64,000 bases of DNA, taken from assembly GCF_014204625.1 (NCBI RefSeq), contig NZ_JACHLU010000007.1, positions 1 through 64,000 on the forward strand. The letters are read 5' to 3'. Position 1 is the first letter of the stretch. Every line of letters begins with the position of its first letter. The notes under the pieces were generated by a model. It ran no database searches and had not been told where the DNA came from. It was given only the letters and a program-made list of their open reading frames with translations. Below, piece after piece: positions 46,627 to 56,214 of the stretch. This DNA is from Gillisella vitis. Lineage in GTDB: Bacteria; Pseudomonadota; Alphaproteobacteria; Rhizobiales; Rhizobiaceae. Position numbers and translations under genes: made by a program.

Positions 46627-47469
46627 CTATCGTCCGCCAAACCCAAAAAGCAGACCACCAATCGAATCAGTCACTCCATTGCCACTTGCGGCCAGAGACG
46701 TGGCGATGATGAAGGCCGCAAAACTTGCCGTTGCCAAGCCATCAACCCTGTCCATAACACCGCCGTGACCCGGAATCAGGTGGCTGGAATCCTTGGCTCC
46801 AAACCTGCGCTTGATGAATGATTCAAACAGATCCCCCATCTGGCTGATCACCGACAGGACCAGCGCCAGAAACGGTATCCACACGCCAGAGACAGAGAAA
46901 TATGAAAAGGCTACGAGATAGCCGCCAAGAACGCCTGCAATCGTACCACCAATGGCACCAGACCAGGTTTTTCCGGGAGAAATCCGCGGCGCAAGCTTTG
47001 GGCCGCCCAATGCACGCCCGACAAAATAGGCGAGAATATCGGTGCTCCAGACAATGACGAACACAAACAGCATTGCCACAAACCCAATGGCATCATCATC
47101 CCGAATCGCAGCAAGTGCCACAATGCAGGAACCGGCGTAAAGGACACCGCCAGCCAGCCACCATGGCCAGCGGCAAAGAAGTGTCGCCAGCACCAGCGTA
47201 ACCGTAAAGCCCCCCAGCAAGGGCAGGCTAAACATCATATCACCCGCCACAACGTTCATGGCAATCACCACAACAGAACACCAGCCGGCTGCCAGCCCGC
47301 GCAGAGTGTGCTCTGCGAGGCCAGTCATTTTGGACCATTCCCAAAACACTGCCAGACCAATCACAGCGGCCAGCACAGCAAAGAGCAAACCACCGAGCCA
47401 CGTTGCGGCCAGCACGGCAATCAACATGACAACAGCCGAAAGTGTACGAAGCCTTAGTTCATGCGTCAT
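46627..47469 (-). CDS. cdsA: phosphatidate cytidylyltransferase
   Basis: Makes CDP-diacylglycerol from CTP and phosphatidate, the branch point for all phospholipids. The 280-residue membrane protein has about seven hydrophobic segments and the C-terminal CDP-alcohol signature region KTWSGAIGGTIAGVLGGYLVAF, then MGDLFESFIKRRFGAKDSSHLIPGHGGVMDRVDGL with the conserved acidic residues. It begins six bases after the uppS stop. A 247-bp gap follows before rseP, so a second promoter may lie there. Confidence 0.96.
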   Translation of the reverse strand: MTHELRLRTLSAVVMLIAVLAATWLGGLLFAVLAAVIGLAVFWEWSKMTGLAEHTLRGLAAGWCSVVVIAMNVVAGDMMFSLPLLGGFTVTLVLATLLCRWPWWLAGGVLYAGSCIVALAAIRDDDAIGFVAMLFVFVIVWSTDILAYFVGRALGGPKLAPRISPGKTWSGAIGGTIAGVLGGYLVAFSYFSVSGVWIPFLALVLSVISQMGDLFESFIKRRFGAKDSSHLIPGHGGVMDRVDGLATASFAAFIIATSLAASGNGVTDSIGGLLFGFGGR

Positions 47470-47475
47470 CGCAGC

Positions 47476-48219
47476 TCACGAGCCTACGACGGAAACGGTT
47501 GGCTTAAGCCCACCGAACCGCCTGTTGCGGGAGGAAAATTGCGCCAGAGCCGCAAGGAAACTTTCCTTGCCAAAATCCGGCCAGTATTCCGGCACGAAAA
47601 TCAGCTCCGAATAGGCTGCCTGCCACAGCAGGAAATTAGACAGGCGCTCTTCACCACTGGTACGAATGATCAGATCGGGATCGGGAATGCCTGCTGTGTC
47701 CAGACGCGCTGAAATCGCCTGTTCCGTCAAACCATCAATGGGAAGCAGGCCCGCCTGTATATCGCGTGCAATCGATGCTGCGGCGCGCGTGATCTCATCG
47801 CGCGCACCGTAATTGAAGGCGATGATCAACGTCATGCCACTATTGTTTCGCGTCTTCTCTTCGGCCTCAATCAGCAGGTTGAGAATATCGCTTTTGAGAT
47901 TGGTTCTCTCGCCAATCACTCGGACCCGCACATTGCGGGCGTGCAATTCGGCAAGATCACGCCGCACAAATGTCTTGAGCAAACCGAAGAGATCAATAAT
48001 CTCGGCTTCAGGCCTGCGCCAGTTTTCGGAAGAGAATGCGAACAAGGTCAGATATTTGATCCCAACCTCTCCTGCGGCGCGCACAACGGCGTGGAGCGCT
48101 TCCATTCCCTGCTTATGGCCATAAGTGCGAGGCATACCGCGCTCATTCGCCCAACGGCCGTTGCCATCCATGATGATGGCAACGTGTTCAGGCATGGCGT
48201 GGCTCACAAAAGTCGTCAT
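47476..48219 (-). CDS. uppS: undecaprenyl diphosphate synthase
   Basis: cis-Prenyltransferase making the C55 lipid carrier precursor for peptidoglycan and polysaccharides. The 247-residue protein has [20 protein letters not shown] with the catalytic Asp, [36 protein letters not shown], and the C-terminal [20 protein letters not shown] motif binding the diphosphate. It lies 44 bp after frr and leads directly into cdsA. Confidence 0.97.
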   Translation of the reverse strand: MTTFVSHAMPEHVAIIMDGNGRWANERGMPRTYGHKQGMEALHAVVRAAGEVGIKYLTLFAFSSENWRRPEAEIIDLFGLLKTFVRRDLAELHARNVRVRVIGERTNLKSDILNLLIEAEEKTRNNSGMTLIIAFNYGARDEITRAAASIARDIQAGLLPIDGLTEQAISARLDTAGIPDPDLIIRTSGEERLSNFLLWQAAYSELIFVPEYWPDFGKESFLAALAQFSSRNRRFGGLKPTVSVVGS

Positions 48220-48263
48220 ATCAGGTCCTGCATTGACGTCTTGATCCGGGCGATAACAACAGA

Positions 48264-48824
48264 TCAGACGTGCATGATTTCCTTTTCCTTTTCGCCAAGC
48301 AAGCGGTCGATGTCGGAAATCGTGTCATCGGTCATCTTTTGCACCTTTTCAGACAGAGAACGGGCATCATCCTTGCCGATGTCGCCGTCTTTTTCTGCCT
48401 TCTTCAGAGCATCCATGGCATCACGGCGCACGTGGCGCACAGCGACCTTGGCATTCTCTGCATAACCATGAGCAACCTTGACCAATGATTTGCGACGCTC
48501 TTCATTCAACTCAGGCAGCGGAATGCGCAGGTTCTGGCCATCCACAATCGGGTTCAGGCCGAGGTTGGATTCCCGAATGGCGCGATCCACGGCACCAACC
48601 ATGCTTTTGTCCCAGATGGAAACACCCAGCATCCGTGGCTCTGGCACGGTGATATTGGCAACCGTGTTCAACGCTACGCGCGACCCATAGGCCTCAACCA
48701 TCACAGGATCGAGAATATTGGGCGACGCGCGGCCAGTGCGCAGCGATGCCAGATCATTCTTGAATGCGTTGATTGCGCCGTCCATGCGACGCTTTACATC
48801 ATTAAGGTCAATACCGTTTGTCAT
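48264..48824 (-). CDS. frr: ribosome recycling factor
   Basis: Splits terminated ribosomes together with EF-G. The 186-residue protein has the three-helix bundle with [53 protein letters not shown] and the [18 protein letters not shown] hinge; the C-terminal helix is Lys/Asp rich. The ATG at 48824 has GGAGAC just upstream; the ORF is open 23 codons further up, without a site. It lies 108 bp after pyrH. Confidence 0.98.
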   Translation of the reverse strand: MTNGIDLNDVKRRMDGAINAFKNDLASLRTGRASPNILDPVMVEAYGSRVALNTVANITVPEPRMLGVSIWDKSMVGAVDRAIRESNLGLNPIVDGQNLRIPLPELNEERRKSLVKVAHGYAENAKVAVRHVRRDAMDALKKAEKDGDIGKDDARSLSEKVQKMTDDTISDIDRLLGEKEKEIMHV

Positions 48825-48932
48825 GTCAAAGTCTCCGTAAACTCTTTCGTTTGTCGTTTTTGGGGAAAACGGAATTTCACTTTTCCCGGACAAACTCTGG
48901 TCGCGCCTTGAAAACGTTAAATGGGGTCTGTG

Positions 48933-49655
48933 TCAATCGTCACTGACAACGGTTTTCAATCCACGGCCCGACAGAATTTCACAGAACCCGCCCTTTTCAT
49001 GAATTGAGAACACAATAATTGGAATATTGTTCTCGCGTGCAAGTGCCACAGCGGCCACATCCATCACGGCGAGACCCTTTTCCAGCACTTCGCTATGGGT
49101 CAAAGTGTCAAAGCGTGTCGCAGTCGGATCCTTCTTGGGATCCGCGGAGTAAATGCCGTCCACCTGCGTGCCCTTGAAAATTGCCTGGGCACCAATTTCG
49201 GCCGCCCGCAAGGCCGCTGCCGAATCAGTTGTAAAGAACGGATTGCCGGTACCGCCAGCAAAGATCACCACACGGCCTTGTGACAGATGATGGATTGCCG
49301 CACGCTGGGAAAAGCTTTCGCAGATTTCCGGCATGGCAATGGCGGAGAGGACAACTGTTTCGATATTCTGCTTGCGCAGAGAAGTCGCCAGCGCCAGCGC
49401 ATTGATGACGGTGCCCAACATGCCCATGTGGTCGCCGGTGACGCGGTCGCCGCCCTTGGAGGCAACGGCAACGCCACGGAAAATATTGCCGCCGCCAACA
49501 ACGACGCCAACTTCAACACCCATGGCGCGTGCGTCGGCAATATCAGATGCGATTCGATCAGCGACAGCAACGTCGATACCGAACCCCTGGGAACCCATAA
49601 GGGCTTCCCCAGAGGCCTTGAGAAGAACGCGAGTGTAAAGGGGGGTGGAGGTCAT
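48933..49655 (-). CDS. pyrH: UMP kinase
   Basis: Phosphorylates UMP to UDP and senses pyrimidine pools. The 240-residue amino-acid-kinase-fold protein has RVLLKASGEALMGSQGFGID, VGVVVGGGNIFRGVAVASKG, and GGTGNPFFTTDSAAALRAAEIGAQAIFKGTQVDGIYSADPKKDPTA, all typical. Ribosome binding site GGAGAC lies upstream. Between tsf and frr, as in most bacteria. Confidence 0.98.
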   Translation of the reverse strand: MTSTPLYTRVLLKASGEALMGSQGFGIDVAVADRIASDIADARAMGVEVGVVVGGGNIFRGVAVASKGGDRVTGDHMGMLGTVINALALATSLRKQNIETVVLSAIAMPEICESFSQRAAIHHLSQGRVVIFAGGTGNPFFTTDSAAALRAAEIGAQAIFKGTQVDGIYSADPKKDPTATRFDTLTHSEVLEKGLAVMDVAAVALARENNIPIIVFSIHEKGGFCEILSGRGLKTVVSDD

Positions 49656-49693
49656 GGTGTCTCCTGGAATTGAACTTTAAGCCGGATACACGA

Positions 49694-49721
49694 AGGGCAC
49701 CGCGTTGTCACGCGATGCCCT
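49694..49721 (-). promoter_or_regulatory. stem-loop between tsf and pyrH
   Basis: AGGGCACCGCG, six-base loop, CGCGATGCCCT: an 11-bp stem with one mismatch. It lacks a proper T-run, so it may be a partial terminator or an RNA-processing hairpin that lowers pyrH relative to tsf. Confidence 0.5.
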
Positions 49722-49761
49722 GAGTTTTCCAACGATAGGAACGTTTTAAGGTAAAGAGCGA

Positions 49762-50688
49762 TCAGCCCTTGGCAACAGCAGCCACTTCAGCTGCGAAATC
49801 GCTTTCTTCCTTCTCAACGCCTTCGCCGAGCAGAAGACGTGCCATGCCGACAACTTCAATCGCGGCACCAGCTTCTTTTTCAGCTTCCTTGATGGCAGCG
49901 CCAACTGTCAGGTCAGGGTTCACAACGAAAGCCTGCGACAGAAGGGCAACTTCTTCAAAGAACTTGCGCATACGGCCATCAACCATCTTTTCAATGATGG
50001 CATCTGGCTTGCCGGATTCACGGGCCTGTTCGATGAAGATAGCGCGTTCGCGCTCGGCAACAGCCTGATCAACTTCTTCAGCGCGGATGGCCAGCGGGTT
50101 GGTCGCAGCAATATGCATGGCAACCTGACGACCGATCGAGGTCAGAACAGCCTTGTCACCCAGCGACTTCAGCGCAACCAGAACGCCGAGCTTGCCGATG
50201 CCGTCGCCAGCAGCGTTGTGAACGTAGGTCGCAACAACGCCATGCTCAACTTCGAGCAGGGCCGCACGGCGCAGAGCCATGTTTTCGCCGATGGTCGCAA
50301 TTGCGTCCTTGATGGTGTCGGTGACGGTCTTGCCAGTTGCCGGATAGGTGGCTGCCGAAATAGCTTCAACGGAGCCGTCGGTGGTCAGAGCAACGCTGGC
50401 AACGCCGCGAACGATGTCCTGGAAGGAGTCGTTACGAGCAACAAAGTCGGTTTCAGAATTCACTTCAACCACAACAGCCTTGTGGCCAGCGCCAGCAATG
50501 CCGATCAGGCCTTCGGCTGCGGTACGGCCAGACTTCTTGTCGGCCTTGGAAATGCCCTTGGCGCGGAGCCAGTCAATGGAGGCTTCCATTTCGCCATTGT
50601 TTTCGGCCAAAGCCTTCTTGCAATCCATCATGCCTGCGCCGGTCATTTCGCGCAGTTGCTTTACCATTGCAGCAGTGATCTCGGTCAT
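49762..50688 (-). CDS. tsf: translation elongation factor Ts
   Basis: Nucleotide exchange factor for EF-Tu. The 308-residue product has the N-terminal UBA-like domain [27 protein letters not shown], the TDF-x-A-R-N contact segment ([17 protein letters not shown]), and [27 protein letters not shown]. The ATG at 50688 is preceded by AGAGG. It follows rpsB after 313 bp that contain a terminator-like hairpin, allowing separate control. Confidence 0.98.
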   Translation of the reverse strand: MTEITAAMVKQLREMTGAGMMDCKKALAENNGEMEASIDWLRAKGISKADKKSGRTAAEGLIGIAGAGHKAVVVEVNSETDFVARNDSFQDIVRGVASVALTTDGSVEAISAATYPATGKTVTDTIKDAIATIGENMALRRAALLEVEHGVVATYVHNAAGDGIGKLGVLVALKSLGDKAVLTSIGRQVAMHIAATNPLAIRAEEVDQAVAERERAIFIEQARESGKPDAIIEKMVDGRMRKFFEEVALLSQAFVVNPDLTVGAAIKEAEKEAGAAIEVVGMARLLLGEGVEKEESDFAAEVAAVAKG

Positions 50689-51001
50689 TGTTTGCCTCTT
50701 GTGTCTGTTCATGGGGCAGGCCAAGCTACAGAATCTGTAACCGGCAGCCGGACTGGGCACGACTTGTACCCGGAAATGTTACACCGTGATGAAATCACCT
50801 CATCACGAGGATCGTGCAGATGCACTCTGCCGCTCCGCTCATTGAAACAAAGGAGCGAGCCGCCACACAGTATTTCGCTGAGGTGGCGGCCCATCAATCC
50901 GTAGAGCACAGCATGTTTCAATTAAAACAAGGAGATACTCTTACTTTTTACTTCAACGCATTAAAAGAAAACAGGCTGAAGACAGCCTGTTTTCCGTATC
51001 A
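50689..51001 (-). other. 313-bp rpsB-tsf spacer
   Basis: No gene. It carries the hairpin at 50967-50994 close to rpsB, and the tsf ribosome binding site near 50694. The length allows a separate tsf promoter, which I cannot pin down by eye. Confidence 0.5.
50967..50994 (-). terminator. terminator/attenuator after rpsB
   Basis: GAAAACAGGCT and AGCCTGTTTTC form an 11-bp stem around a six-base loop, seven bases past the rpsB stop. On the minus strand it ends in TTTTCTTTT. Some readthrough into tsf is likely. Confidence 0.8.
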
Positions 51002-51769
51002 TTACGCTTCGGCAGAACCTTCAAGCGCAGGCTCAACAGGCGCTTCGAAAGACGCACCAATGTCACGGCCCGAAGCACCCTGCTGACGAGCGATACCATC
51101 AATGGCAGCGCGCGAAATCAGGTCGCAGTACAGAGCGATGGCGCGCGAAGCGTCGTCATTGCCTGGGATCGGGAAATCGATCAGGTCAGGATCGCAGTTC
51201 GAGTCGATGATAGCAACAACTGGAATGCCCAGACGCTTGGCTTCGTCGATTGCGATCTTTTCCTTATTGGTGTCTACGATCACCATCAGGTCAGGGGTGC
51301 CGCCCATGTCACGGATACCGCCAAGAGCCTTTTCAAGCTTTTCGCGTTCGCGCTCAAGGTTCAGGCGCTCCTTCTTGGAATAGCCCTGCGCTTCCGAATT
51401 CAGGATCTCGTCGAGCTTGCGCAGACGCTGGATCGAATTGGAAATGGTCTTCCAGTTGGTCATCATGCCGCCGAGCCAACGCGAGTTGACGTAGTACTGA
51501 GCGGAACGCTTTGCAGCATCAGCAATCAGATCAGATGCCTGACGCTTGGTGCCAACGAACAGCACGCGGCCGCCACGAGCAACAGTGTCAGAAACAACCT
51601 GAAGAGCGCGCGACAGCATAGGAACTGTCTGAGCCAGATCGATGATGTGGATGTTGTTGCGATCGCCGAAGATGTACGGCTTCATCTTTGGGTTCCAGCG
51701 ATGAGTCTGGTGACCAAAGTGAACGCCAGCTTCCAGAAGCTGACGCATGCTAAAATCAGGCAATGCCAT
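51002..51769 (-). CDS. rpsB: 30S ribosomal protein S2
   Basis: The 255-residue protein begins [19 protein letters not shown] and has [34 protein letters not shown] and a helical hairpin near 110-150. It ends in an extended Ala/Glu/Pro-rich tail. GGAGAA lies upstream of the ATG at 51769; the ORF is open 34 codons further, through the leader. It is the first gene of the leftward cluster; its promoter should lie in the 183-bp gap to the EipB gene. Confidence 0.98.
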   Translation of the reverse strand: MALPDFSMRQLLEAGVHFGHQTHRWNPKMKPYIFGDRNNIHIIDLAQTVPMLSRALQVVSDTVARGGRVLFVGTKRQASDLIADAAKRSAQYYVNSRWLGGMMTNWKTISNSIQRLRKLDEILNSEAQGYSKKERLNLEREREKLEKALGGIRDMGGTPDLMVIVDTNKEKIAIDEAKRLGIPVVAIIDSNCDPDLIDFPIPGNDDASRAIALYCDLISRAAIDGIARQQGASGRDIGASFEAPVEPALEGSAEA

Positions 51770-51952
51770 GCCTTTTCTCCTTTTCCGGTTTAACCCCCGT
51801 GAAGCAAACAGCGCCTCTTTGCAGAAACGCCACCGGGCGGAACCATTCGGATGTATCCCGAACAATCCCAAGCTTCACGTGTGGAATGGGGCCGCCATAT
51901 AGCGATTTGGCTGGCAAATCAAGGCTAAGCTGCGAAAAACCCGAAACGCACC

Positions 51953-52771
51953 TTATTTTTCTGCATTGCAGGTTTCTGCGGGCAGCAATTCGAGCTTCGA
52001 GAGTTTGCCGGTCAAAATCACGTCGCCGTAATCCAGTGTCAGATCGCGGGTCACGCCATTATCGTAAAGACTGAAGGATTGCGTATAGATCGGCAGTTGG
52101 TCGCCTGAGGATTTATCCTCGTAATAGGCGATAGAGACCGGCCAGTAGGTGCGGCCAAACAGAGGATCCTTGCTATCCGCCTCAAGCTTTTCCGATTTAC
52201 CAAGCACCGTTGTGGTCAGATAGCTTTTATCACCATCTTCGGTGCCATCAAAAATCCGGGCTTCGAAAAAGCGGCTGCCGTTGCGCGCCTTTTCAATCAT
52301 CTCCAACACGTGCTGGGCCGGAAAAAGCGCATTGGCCAATTGCAGCTCGCGCTTTTGCGGTTCTTTCAACTCCACCTGCACACCATCGGTCTTGCCAATG
52401 GCGGCACCTTTGACATCCTTGTCGAGCTTGTCATCGGTGAAGGATTTGCTTTCAAAATCAAAGCGTCTTGCGGCCAGATTTTCGAATGTCTGAATTTGTT
52501 GATCCGTGACGCTGACCTGATCACCCGTCTCGATCTTGGTGACAAAACGGAAATTGGTCTTGTATCCACCGCAGGCCGAACCGTTGAACTCGTAGACCAT
52601 GCGGCCGCTCATGTCATCGACGCCCGATTGGTCAGAGGCTTTCTTCAGCTCAATGTCATAGGTCGCCCGATGAGGGGCCAAAATGCCACCCGCCTGCGGA
52701 TCAACCTTCACAGGTGTCATTGCCGTGTTCGCTGTCAATGCCAGAACAAGGGCCAAGGTCGCCTGCGGCAT
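51953..52771 (-). CDS. eipB: EipB-like (DUF1849) periplasmic envelope-integrity protein
   Basis: The 272-residue product has a signal peptide (PQATLALVLALTANTA, cleavage near residue 18) and the DUF1849 beta-spiral: ILAPHRATYDIELKKA, MVYEFNGSACGGYKTNFRFV, ESKSFTDDKLDKDVKGAA and PVSIAYYEDKSSGDQLPIYTQSFSLYDNGV. Brucella EipB, the studied homologue, keeps the envelope intact and has a conserved disulfide; here only two cysteines exist in the mature protein, in SACGG and the C-terminal ETCNAEK, consistent with that pair. The start at 52771 gives a clean signal peptide. It is transcribed alone. Confidence 0.9.
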   Translation of the reverse strand: MPQATLALVLALTANTAMTPVKVDPQAGGILAPHRATYDIELKKASDQSGVDDMSGRMVYEFNGSACGGYKTNFRFVTKIETGDQVSVTDQQIQTFENLAARRFDFESKSFTDDKLDKDVKGAAIGKTDGVQVELKEPQKRELQLANALFPAQHVLEMIEKARNGSRFFEARIFDGTEDGDKSYLTTTVLGKSEKLEADSKDPLFGRTYWPVSIAYYEDKSSGDQLPIYTQSFSLYDNGVTRDLTLDYGDVILTGKLSKLELLPAETCNAEK

Positions 52772-52889
52772 GTATAATCTCCTGTTGCAGTCACACACAA
52801 TGCTATAAGAACTGACTTGTCAAAAGCGAGGCACTTGCGCCTCACATACACGTTTATCACCACGTTTCATTCGAATACGGGATTTGATC

Positions 52890-53360
52890 ATGTCCGACAC
52901 CATTGATAGCCGCCTCAGCGACCTTGGCATTTCCCTGCCAGTTGCCGCCACTCCTGCCGCCAATTATGTTTCATTTGTTATCAGTGGCAATCTTTTATAC
53001 CTTTCTGGTCAATTACCGATGGAAAATGGCAAGATCGCCGTCAGCGGCCTGCTGGGTGCCGATGTCGAGCTCACTGAAGGGCAACGGGCCGCCGAACTCT
53101 GCGCCATCAACATTCTGGCACAGGCCAAAGCAGCCCTTGATGGTGATCTTGGCCGAATCGTCAAGGTCATCAAGCTGAATGGTTTCATTGCATCAACACC
53201 TGGCTTTACCGATCAGCATCTGGTGATGAATGGCGCTTCAAACCTGATCGCCAATGTGTTGGGTGAGGCGGGTAAACATGCCCGTGCCGCGGTTGGCATG
53301 GCCGCCCTGCCCCTGAATGCTGCTGTTGAAGTGGATGCGGTGATGGAGATCAGCCTGTGA
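52890..53360 (+). CDS. RidA/YjgF family protein
   Basis: The 156-residue protein belongs to the RidA superfamily, subgroup of longer members (LSDLGISLPVAATPAANYVSFVISGNLLYLSGQLP). RidA enzymes deaminate reactive enamine/imine intermediates, but this subgroup often lacks the catalytic Arg; none is visible in the usual C-terminal position (the KHARAAVGMAALPLNAAVEVDAVMEI region carries one Arg, before the AAVG segment), so activity is uncertain. It is cotranscribed with the next gene, with GTG and TGA overlapping. Confidence 0.93.
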   Translation: MSDTIDSRLSDLGISLPVAATPAANYVSFVISGNLLYLSGQLPMENGKIAVSGLLGADVELTEGQRAAELCAINILAQAKAALDGDLGRIVKVIKLNGFIASTPGFTDQHLVMNGASNLIANVLGEAGKHARAAVGMAALPLNAAVEVDAVMEISL

Positions 53361-54076
53361 GTGACGCAAGCTGGATCAAGGAACATCCTGTCGCCCACCG
53401 CGGCTTTCACGATATGAACAAGCTGGTGTGGGAAAACACCCTGTCCGCTGCTGCCCGCGCCGTTGAGGCTGGCTTTGCGATTGAATGCGACCTGCAATAC
53501 ACCACGGACAGCGTGCCAGTGGTGTTTCACGATGATGATATGCAACGCCTGTGCAACATGACCGGCGACGTGCGTGAGCGCACCGCAGCCGAGCTGAAGC
53601 TTATGTCGATTGGTGGCACCAAGGACAAAGTGCCAACCCTGAAACAGCTCCTTGAGCTGGTGAAGGGGCAAGTGCCGCTGGTGATCGAGCTGAAGGGCCG
53701 CCTGGGCGATGATGAGGGCTTCGTTGAGGACGTACTCGATGTTTTGAACGGCTATCAGGGCAAGATTGCCCTGATGAGTTTTGATGTGCATCTGTTGAAA
53801 GAACTAAAGGAGCAAAACTGCCCCTACCCGGTCGGTCTGACGGCAGAAGGTGTGAAGCCCGAAAACTTCAAGGCGCATGAGGAAGCCATGGCACTGGGGC
53901 TGGATTTCATCTCCTATTGCGTGGCGCATCTGCCCAATAGCTTCATTGAAGGGCAGCGCCAGAAAAACATTCCAGTGATTACCTGGACTGTCAGGGATGA
54001 AATTATGCGCAAGCAGACCTATACCTATGCAGATCAGATGACATTTGAAGGGTTTGATCCCAGAGACCCGGTGTGA
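53357..54076 (+). CDS. glycerophosphodiester phosphodiesterase
   Basis: The 239-residue TIM-barrel enzyme releases glycerol-3-phosphate from glycerophosphodiesters. It has PVAHRGFHDMNKLVWENTLSA with the catalytic His-Arg and metal-binding Glu, IECDLQYTTDSVPVVFHDDDMQRL with the Glu-x-Asp and second His, and VIELKG. A GTG start at 53357 overlaps the RidA stop (GTGA). There is no signal peptide, so it acts in the cytoplasm. It is followed by an acyltransferase-like gene after 19 bp. Confidence 0.94.
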   Translation: MSDASWIKEHPVAHRGFHDMNKLVWENTLSAAARAVEAGFAIECDLQYTTDSVPVVFHDDDMQRLCNMTGDVRERTAAELKLMSIGGTKDKVPTLKQLLELVKGQVPLVIELKGRLGDDEGFVEDVLDVLNGYQGKIALMSFDVHLLKELKEQNCPYPVGLTAEGVKPENFKAHEEAMALGLDFISYCVAHLPNSFIEGQRQKNIPVITWTVRDEIMRKQTYTYADQMTFEGFDPRDPV

Positions 54077-54095
54077 ACGCAGATAACGGAACCGC

Positions 54096-55304
54096 ATGAG
54101 CGAAGACGTCACCATCAGGATTGAGCAATCCTTCAAAAACATCGCCCAGTCCGCATGGGACAGGCTTTCCGGTGCCTCCAAGACATCGGAAAGCGCACCC
54201 TATAATCCCTTCAACAGCTGGGCCTATCTCTCATCGCTGGAAGAATCAGGCTCGGCCACGGCCAAAACCGGCTGGATGGGCCATCATCTTTTGATGGAGA
54301 ATGAAGCAGGCCAGCTTCTGGCCGCCATGCCGTGTTATCTCAAAAGCCACAGTCAGGGTGAATATGTGTTTGACCATGGCTGGGCCGATGCGTTTGAGCG
54401 CGCGGGTGGGCGCTATTATCCCAAGCTGCAAGCCTCCATTCCCTTTACCCCCGCCACTGGCCCTCGCCTGATGGTGGCTCCCGGCGTGGATCAGTTGAGC
54501 GCTTATGATGCTCTTTCGGGTGGATTGGCCGAAATTGCGCAAAAGCTGGGTGTGTCCTCGGCGCATGTGACGTTTTTGCCAGAAAATGAACGGCAGAGCT
54601 TTGCAGAGGCAGGGTTCCTGCCCCGCACGGATCAGCAATTCCACTTCATCAATGAAGGCTATGCCGATCACGATGCATTTTTGGAGACGCTGGCCTCGCG
54701 CAAACGCAAAACCCTGCGCAAAGAGCGCCGCAGCGCCTTGGAAAACGGCATTACCATTGACTGGCTGACGGGCAAGGACCTGACCGAGGACATCTGGGAT
54801 CAGTTCTTTGCCTTTTACATGGATACCGGCAGCCGCAAATGGGGCAGACCCTATCTGACCCGGCAATTTTACGCGCTGATTGGCGAGCGGATGGCAGAAG
54901 ATATTTTGCTGGTGATGGCCAAGCGCAATGGACGCTACATTGCTGGTGCCATCAATTTCATTGGCTCAGACGTGCTGTTTGGCCGCCATTGGGGCTGCAT
55001 TGAAGATCATCCGTTTTTGCATTTCGAGGTGTGCTATCATCAGGCCATTGATTTTGCACTGTCCAAGGGTTTGAAAAAGGTTGAGGCAGGTGCCCAAGGC
55101 GAACATAAGCTGGCGCGCGGCTATCGGCCCGTCACCACCCATTCCGCCCATTATATTTCCCATCCCGGCCTGCGCCGCGCCATTGCCGATTATCTGGAAC
55201 ATGAGCGGCGCGAAGTGGCCCATGCGCAAGACTATCTGGGCGAACACACGCCATTTCGCAAAGGTGAGCGCCAGCCACGCGATGGCGAAGAATTTGATGG
55301 TTAG
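54096..55304 (+). CDS. GNAT/FemAB-like (DUF482) acyltransferase
   Basis: The 402-residue protein matches the DUF482 group, sometimes called peptidogalycan biosynthesis proteins, of the GNAT/FemAB fold. Motifs are YNPFNSWAYLSSLEESGSA, GWMGHHLLMENEAGQL, YPKLQASIPFTPATGPRL, SRKRKTLRKERR (a basic region), and the C-terminal GGAINFIGSD-like AGAINFIGSDVLFGRHWGC with VEAGAQGEHKLARGYRP. Substrate is unknown; tRNA-dependent or aminoacyl transfer is possible by fold only. It forms an operon with the RidA and phosphodiesterase genes. Confidence 0.9.
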   Translation: MSEDVTIRIEQSFKNIAQSAWDRLSGASKTSESAPYNPFNSWAYLSSLEESGSATAKTGWMGHHLLMENEAGQLLAAMPCYLKSHSQGEYVFDHGWADAFERAGGRYYPKLQASIPFTPATGPRLMVAPGVDQLSAYDALSGGLAEIAQKLGVSSAHVTFLPENERQSFAEAGFLPRTDQQFHFINEGYADHDAFLETLASRKRKTLRKERRSALENGITIDWLTGKDLTEDIWDQFFAFYMDTGSRKWGRPYLTRQFYALIGERMAEDILLVMAKRNGRYIAGAINFIGSDVLFGRHWGCIEDHPFLHFEVCYHQAIDFALSKGLKKVEAGAQGEHKLARGYRPVTTHSAHYISHPGLRRAIADYLEHERREVAHAQDYLGEHTPFRKGERQPRDGEEFDG

Positions 55305-55360
55305 GGCCACTTGCCTTGCGCTAAACACCAAAATGACAATTCGATATTGAGGAGAGACCC

Positions 55361-55786
55361 ATGAGCATTTCGGCCTATGATCCCAACAACATCTTTGCAA
55401 AAATCATCAAAGGCGAGATTCCATCGGTCAAGCTCTATGAGGATGATGACACGCTGGCCTTTATGGACGTGATGCCACAGGCTCCGGGCCATCTGCTGGT
55501 GATTCCCAAGCAGGGATCGCGCAATCTGCTGGATGCCGATCCGGCGGTGCTGGCAAAGCTTATTCCCGTGGTGCAAAAGCTGGCTGCCGCCGCACAAGAA
55601 GCATTTGAGGCCGATGGGGTCTATGTGGCGCAATTCAACGAGCCAGCCGCAGGCCAGACCGTGTTTCACCTGCATTTCCACATCATCCCGCGCCACGAAG
55701 GCGTGCCGCTCAAGCCGCATGTTGGGGGCATGGAAAATATCGATGTGTTGAAGGCCAATGCCGCGAAGATTATTGCGGCGCTATAG
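55361..55786 (+). CDS. HIT family hydrolase
   Basis: The 141-residue protein is a histidine-triad nucleotide hydrolase: IFAKIIKGEIPSVKLYEDD at the start and FHLHFHIIPRHEGV with the H-x-H-x-H-x-x active site near residue 98-104. Such enzymes cleave nucleotide phosphoramidates; the physiological substrate is unclear. GAGGAGAG precedes the ATG. Its TAG stop lies inside an intergenic palindromic repeat shared with the convergent azlD. Confidence 0.95.
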   Translation: MSISAYDPNNIFAKIIKGEIPSVKLYEDDDTLAFMDVMPQAPGHLLVIPKQGSRNLLDADPAVLAKLIPVVQKLAAAAQEAFEADGVYVAQFNEPAAGQTVFHLHFHIIPRHEGVPLKPHVGGMENIDVLKANAAKIIAAL

Positions 55787-55880
55787 CATCGCGCCATAAA
55801 CCGGAATCGGCACGATGCTATAGCTCTTTGTTTTTGCATCGGATTTTTCCGAAAACCGGGGCCGCTTTTCGGTCCGATGC
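55781..55880. repeat. Rhizobiales-type intergenic palindromic element
   Basis: Two nested inverted repeats: CTATAGCATCG (55781-55791) with CGATGCTATAG (55813-55823), and GCATCGGA (55836-55843) with TCCGATGC (55873-55880) enclosing CCGAAAA (55849-55855) and TTTTCGG (55866-55872). The GCATCGGA...CCGAAAA...TTTTCGGTCCGATGC pattern resembles a small element I know as highly repeated in rhizobial genomes. The HIT stop codon lies in its first arm, and the azlD stop directly follows its last arm. Confidence 0.75.
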
Positions 55881-55881
55881 T

Positions 55882-56214
55882 CTATAGCGCCACAAGCCCA
55901 AGCGCCAAAAGCGCAAGCGACACAACGACGCCGACAATAACCCGTTGCCCTGCCGCAAGAAACGCTGCAAAGCCAACGCCTGCGGCGGCAAGACGCAGCC
56001 AGAGTGGCGATTCTGCCAAGGCTCCTGTGGGAAAGACGATGAGTTTGGCGGTGACGGCCATGACCAGAGAGGTTGCCACCGCCCTCACCCAATACAGCGG
56101 CTCTGAGCCTTCCTGTAGCCGGTTTCCGGCAAGCACCCCAAGCCAGCGCCAGATGTCAGTTGCCAGCCAGCCTGCTACGATAATCACCACAAAAGGCCAA
56201 TACTCCACCATCAT
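55882..56214 (-). CDS. azlD: AzlD-family branched-chain amino acid exporter subunit
   Basis: The 110-residue protein has three or four membrane segments (YWPFVVIIVAGWLATDIWRWLGVL, VRAVATSLVMAVTAKLIVF, then two more) and the AzlD/LivH small-subunit features. It pairs with AzlC, directly upstream, to export branched-chain or other amino acids. The ATG overlaps the azlC stop (ATGA), so the two are coupled. Its stop adjoins the palindromic repeat. Confidence 0.92.
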   Translation of the reverse strand: MMVEYWPFVVIIVAGWLATDIWRWLGVLAGNRLQEGSEPLYWVRAVATSLVMAVTAKLIVFPTGALAESPLWLRLAAAGVGFAAFLAAGQRVIVGVVVSLALLALGLVAL

